Source of the DNA: Lentisphaera araneosa HTCC2155 | Lineage (GTDB): Bacteria; Verrucomicrobiota; Lentisphaeria; Lentisphaerales; Lentisphaeraceae | Direction: 5' to 3' | Length of the DNA stretch: 64,000 bases | Assembly: GCF_000170755.1 (NCBI RefSeq) | Contig: NZ_ABCK01000014.1 | Coordinates: 1-64,000, forward strand | Shown: positions 62,640-64,000 of the stretch, piece after piece | How positions within the stretch are numbered: position 1 is the first letter of the stretch | Layout of the letters: each line of letters starts with the position of its first letter | Notes under the pieces: generated by a model | Seen by the model: the letters and a program-made list of their open reading frames with translations, nothing else | Databases searched by the model: none | Told to the model about the DNA's origin: nothing | Program-made: the position numbers and the translations under genes

Positions 62640-64000
62640 CTGAATAATAAGTGTTTTGAATAAGATAACTTGAGAACTTCCTTGAACCTGCCTAATGATT
62701 CGGCGGAATGTATTAATAATGGAAAAGTAAACAACGGCTATAAAGGCCATTGCCTTCTCCAAATTCATCACCATGAATATAAGAGCGATAAGGCTCTTCG
62801 AAGAGCCTTTGATTTTTGTAAATATTCTATCTAATTTGTATCGTCTTTTCGCAACTCCAAAGCATCCTTCAACCGTATTTCTCACTGCCTCATCTTGTCG
62901 TTGAATTTCTTTTTGTTCTTTACGAAGTTTCAGATCTTTTGGGGGTCTTCCTAAACAGGGTCCGCTTATTCGTATTCCGTGTTTTTTACAGTAGGCTCGA
63001 TTGACTTTGTTACGGTATATCTTATCAGCGTGCGCTGATTCGGGGTAGTAACCAAAACGATCTTTATATTGTTCAATTTGAGAGATAAGTTCCGAACCTT
63101 CGTTGTATGCGTCGAAATTTATTGTATCGAGAAAACTCCAGCCGTCGACAACACTAATAGATATCTTTGCACCAAACTCGGTATGAGCACCTGCTTTGCC
63201 TCGCACAATAGGGCGTACGTGCGGTTGATGAATGCTTACAATTCGATCATTCACACTCTTTACATTATTATCATACATATATTGCTGTTGCTGGTAAAGT
63301 GTATCGATCACTAATAAATCACGGTATAAATTTGACTTCAACAAGGATAGGTCTGCGTACTTTTTGAGCTCATTTATACTGGAAAGGTTTCTTCTTACTG
63401 AATTCAACTGCTTCTCGAGAGCTTGACGTCTTTTCTTTTTCGAAGCACGCTTTTGTAGTACGATACTCAAGAAGCTTTTCCTTCCGATCTCACGGTAAGT
63501 TCGAGGTTTTACTTTCTCATCCACATTAGATCGATTGCGCCAAAGTATATCAATAATGTCTTCTGTTTTCTCACGAGCTTTGTTTAATAAACCTAAGTCA
63601 GTTGGGTAATGAATGTCGGCGGGAACACAACTGGCATCAACAATTATCGAGCCTTTATTGCTCGGTGGCTGATCATCATCAGAGTCATCGTCAGAAACAT
63701 CTGACTTTTCTCTAGTAGCGGAATGTAAGAGTTCGTCAATATCCTTGATACCTTGGGCGTTGAATCGTTTTCTGAAGTGAGTCATCATACTTGAATCAAA
63801 TGGAGCTTTTTGTTCATATCGCTCAAGACCTATGAAGTATTGCATATAGGGATTTTCGGCAATCGTCTCAACCGTTTCTTCATCGGTTAAACTTAGCTTC
63901 ACCTGAATGATAAGCGAACCAAATGCTGCACGAGCAGATATTGCCTTAGGGCCTTTCTGACTAGTGAAGTTTAAAGCGTAGATCTCTTCTACATCTGACC
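62637..64000 (-). CDS. IS5/IS1182-type transposase, 5' end outside the window
   Basis: The frame is open to the window edge: upstream of the GTG at 63902 it reads EEIYALNFTSQKGPKAISAR, the expected N-terminus of the DUF772 domain, so the start lies beyond 64000. Within the window: ETIAENPYMQYFIGLERYEQ with APFDSSMMTHFRKRF (DUF772), GSIIVDASCVPADIHYPTD (first catalytic Asp), SAHADKIYRNKVNRAYCKKH (second Asp) and EGCFGVAKRRYKLDRIFTKI (Glu region). An acidic insert (SDVSDDDSDDDQPPS) precedes the first Asp. It is at least 454 codons long and seems intact. Confidence 0.9.
   Translation of the reverse strand, partial: SDVEEIYALNFTSQKGPKAISARAAFGSLIIQVKLSLTDEETVETIAENPYMQYFIGLERYEQKAPFDSSMMTHFRKRFNAQGIKDIDELLHSATREKSDVSDDDSDDDQPPSNKGSIIVDASCVPADIHYPTDLGLLNKAREKTEDIIDILWRNRSNVDEKVKPRTYREIGRKSFLSIVLQKRASKKKRRQALEKQLNSVRRNLSSINELKKYADLSLLKSNLYRDLLVIDTLYQQQQYMYDNNVKSVNDRIVSIHQPHVRPIVRGKAGAHTEFGAKISISVVDGWSFLDTINFDAYNEGSELISQIEQYKDRFGYYPESAHADKIYRNKVNRAYCKKHGIRISGPCLGRPPKDLKLRKEQKEIQRQDEAVRNTVEGCFGVAKRRYKLDRIFTKIKGSSKSLIALIFMVMNLEKAMAFIAVVYFSIINTFRRIIRQVQGSSQVILFKTLIIQ

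Noticed and set aside
1-64000. tRNA, rRNA or CRISPR loci
   Set aside because: Read by eye on both strands, no T-loop/acceptor pattern, rRNA core or regular spacer array was seen; a tRNAscan run would settle it.

Overview
The window looks like chromosome from an AT-rich, Gram-negative marine bacterium of the Planctomycetota-Verrucomicrobiota-Lentisphaerota group, most likely a Lentisphaera relative. This is inferred from gene content only: Tat-exported Gfo/Idh-type oxidoreductases and sugar isomerases, a cytochrome c fused to a formylglycine-generating-enzyme (sulfatase-modifying) domain, a DUF4159 protein with squalene-cyclase-like repeats, a relic of an H-X9-DG pseudopilin, and type III glutamine synthetase. 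No rRNA, tRNA or CRISPR array was recognised.

Region 1 (1-1.7 kb) is accessory: an orphan HINT/toxin C-terminal cassette with a possible immunity gene behind it, a three-copy 30-bp palindrome-poor repeat, and the tail of a pseudopilin gene. Region 2 (1.7-18.4 kb) is the most unusual part. A histidine kinase/response regulator pair faces a long minus-strand cluster of exported proteins: a small CsgG/LpoB-like protein, a GATase-like protein, then large paralogues (about 1,300 and 1,045 aa, and one of about 1,340 aa now broken into three ORFs). They share an almost identical exported CsgG/FlgO-like N-terminal module followed by strongly diverged helical-repeat bodies. The response-regulator 3' end is present a second time as a fossil beside the second paralogue, so the cluster appears to have grown by duplication. 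I regard this cluster as the best candidate for an undescribed system, probably envelope-associated.

Region 3 (18.4-54.6 kb) is mainly core chromosome: Nudix hydrolase, DUF5063 protein, an RpoD/RpoS-type sigma factor, larC with an 18-copy (HSHD) tract, nspC, moeB-like, a DUF4159 protein, an MFS transporter, an AlbA/Schlafen-type protein, leuS, DUF3500, a uvrB operon, an export/sugar-oxidation group (Gfo/Idh, isomerase, ApbE, cytochrome-FGE), a SIMPL protein with a stem-loop over its ribosome binding site, glnN, and a transporter/esterase operon. A roughly 100-bp repeat with three hairpins occurs three times around the sigma gene.

Region 4 (54.9-64 kb) is a mobile-element zone. A 1,518-bp IS3-family element (4-bp target duplication, A9 frameshift site) has split a 1,001-aa exported TPR protein whose frame can be restored exactly. 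Next to it lie a REP-associated tyrosine transposase with duplicated 5' region and flanking inverted repeats, an N-terminally truncated IS110-family transposase followed by a structured non-coding tail, and an IS5-type transposase that runs out of the window. Many small GGGGAC-type repeats accompany the broken genes here and in regions 1-2.
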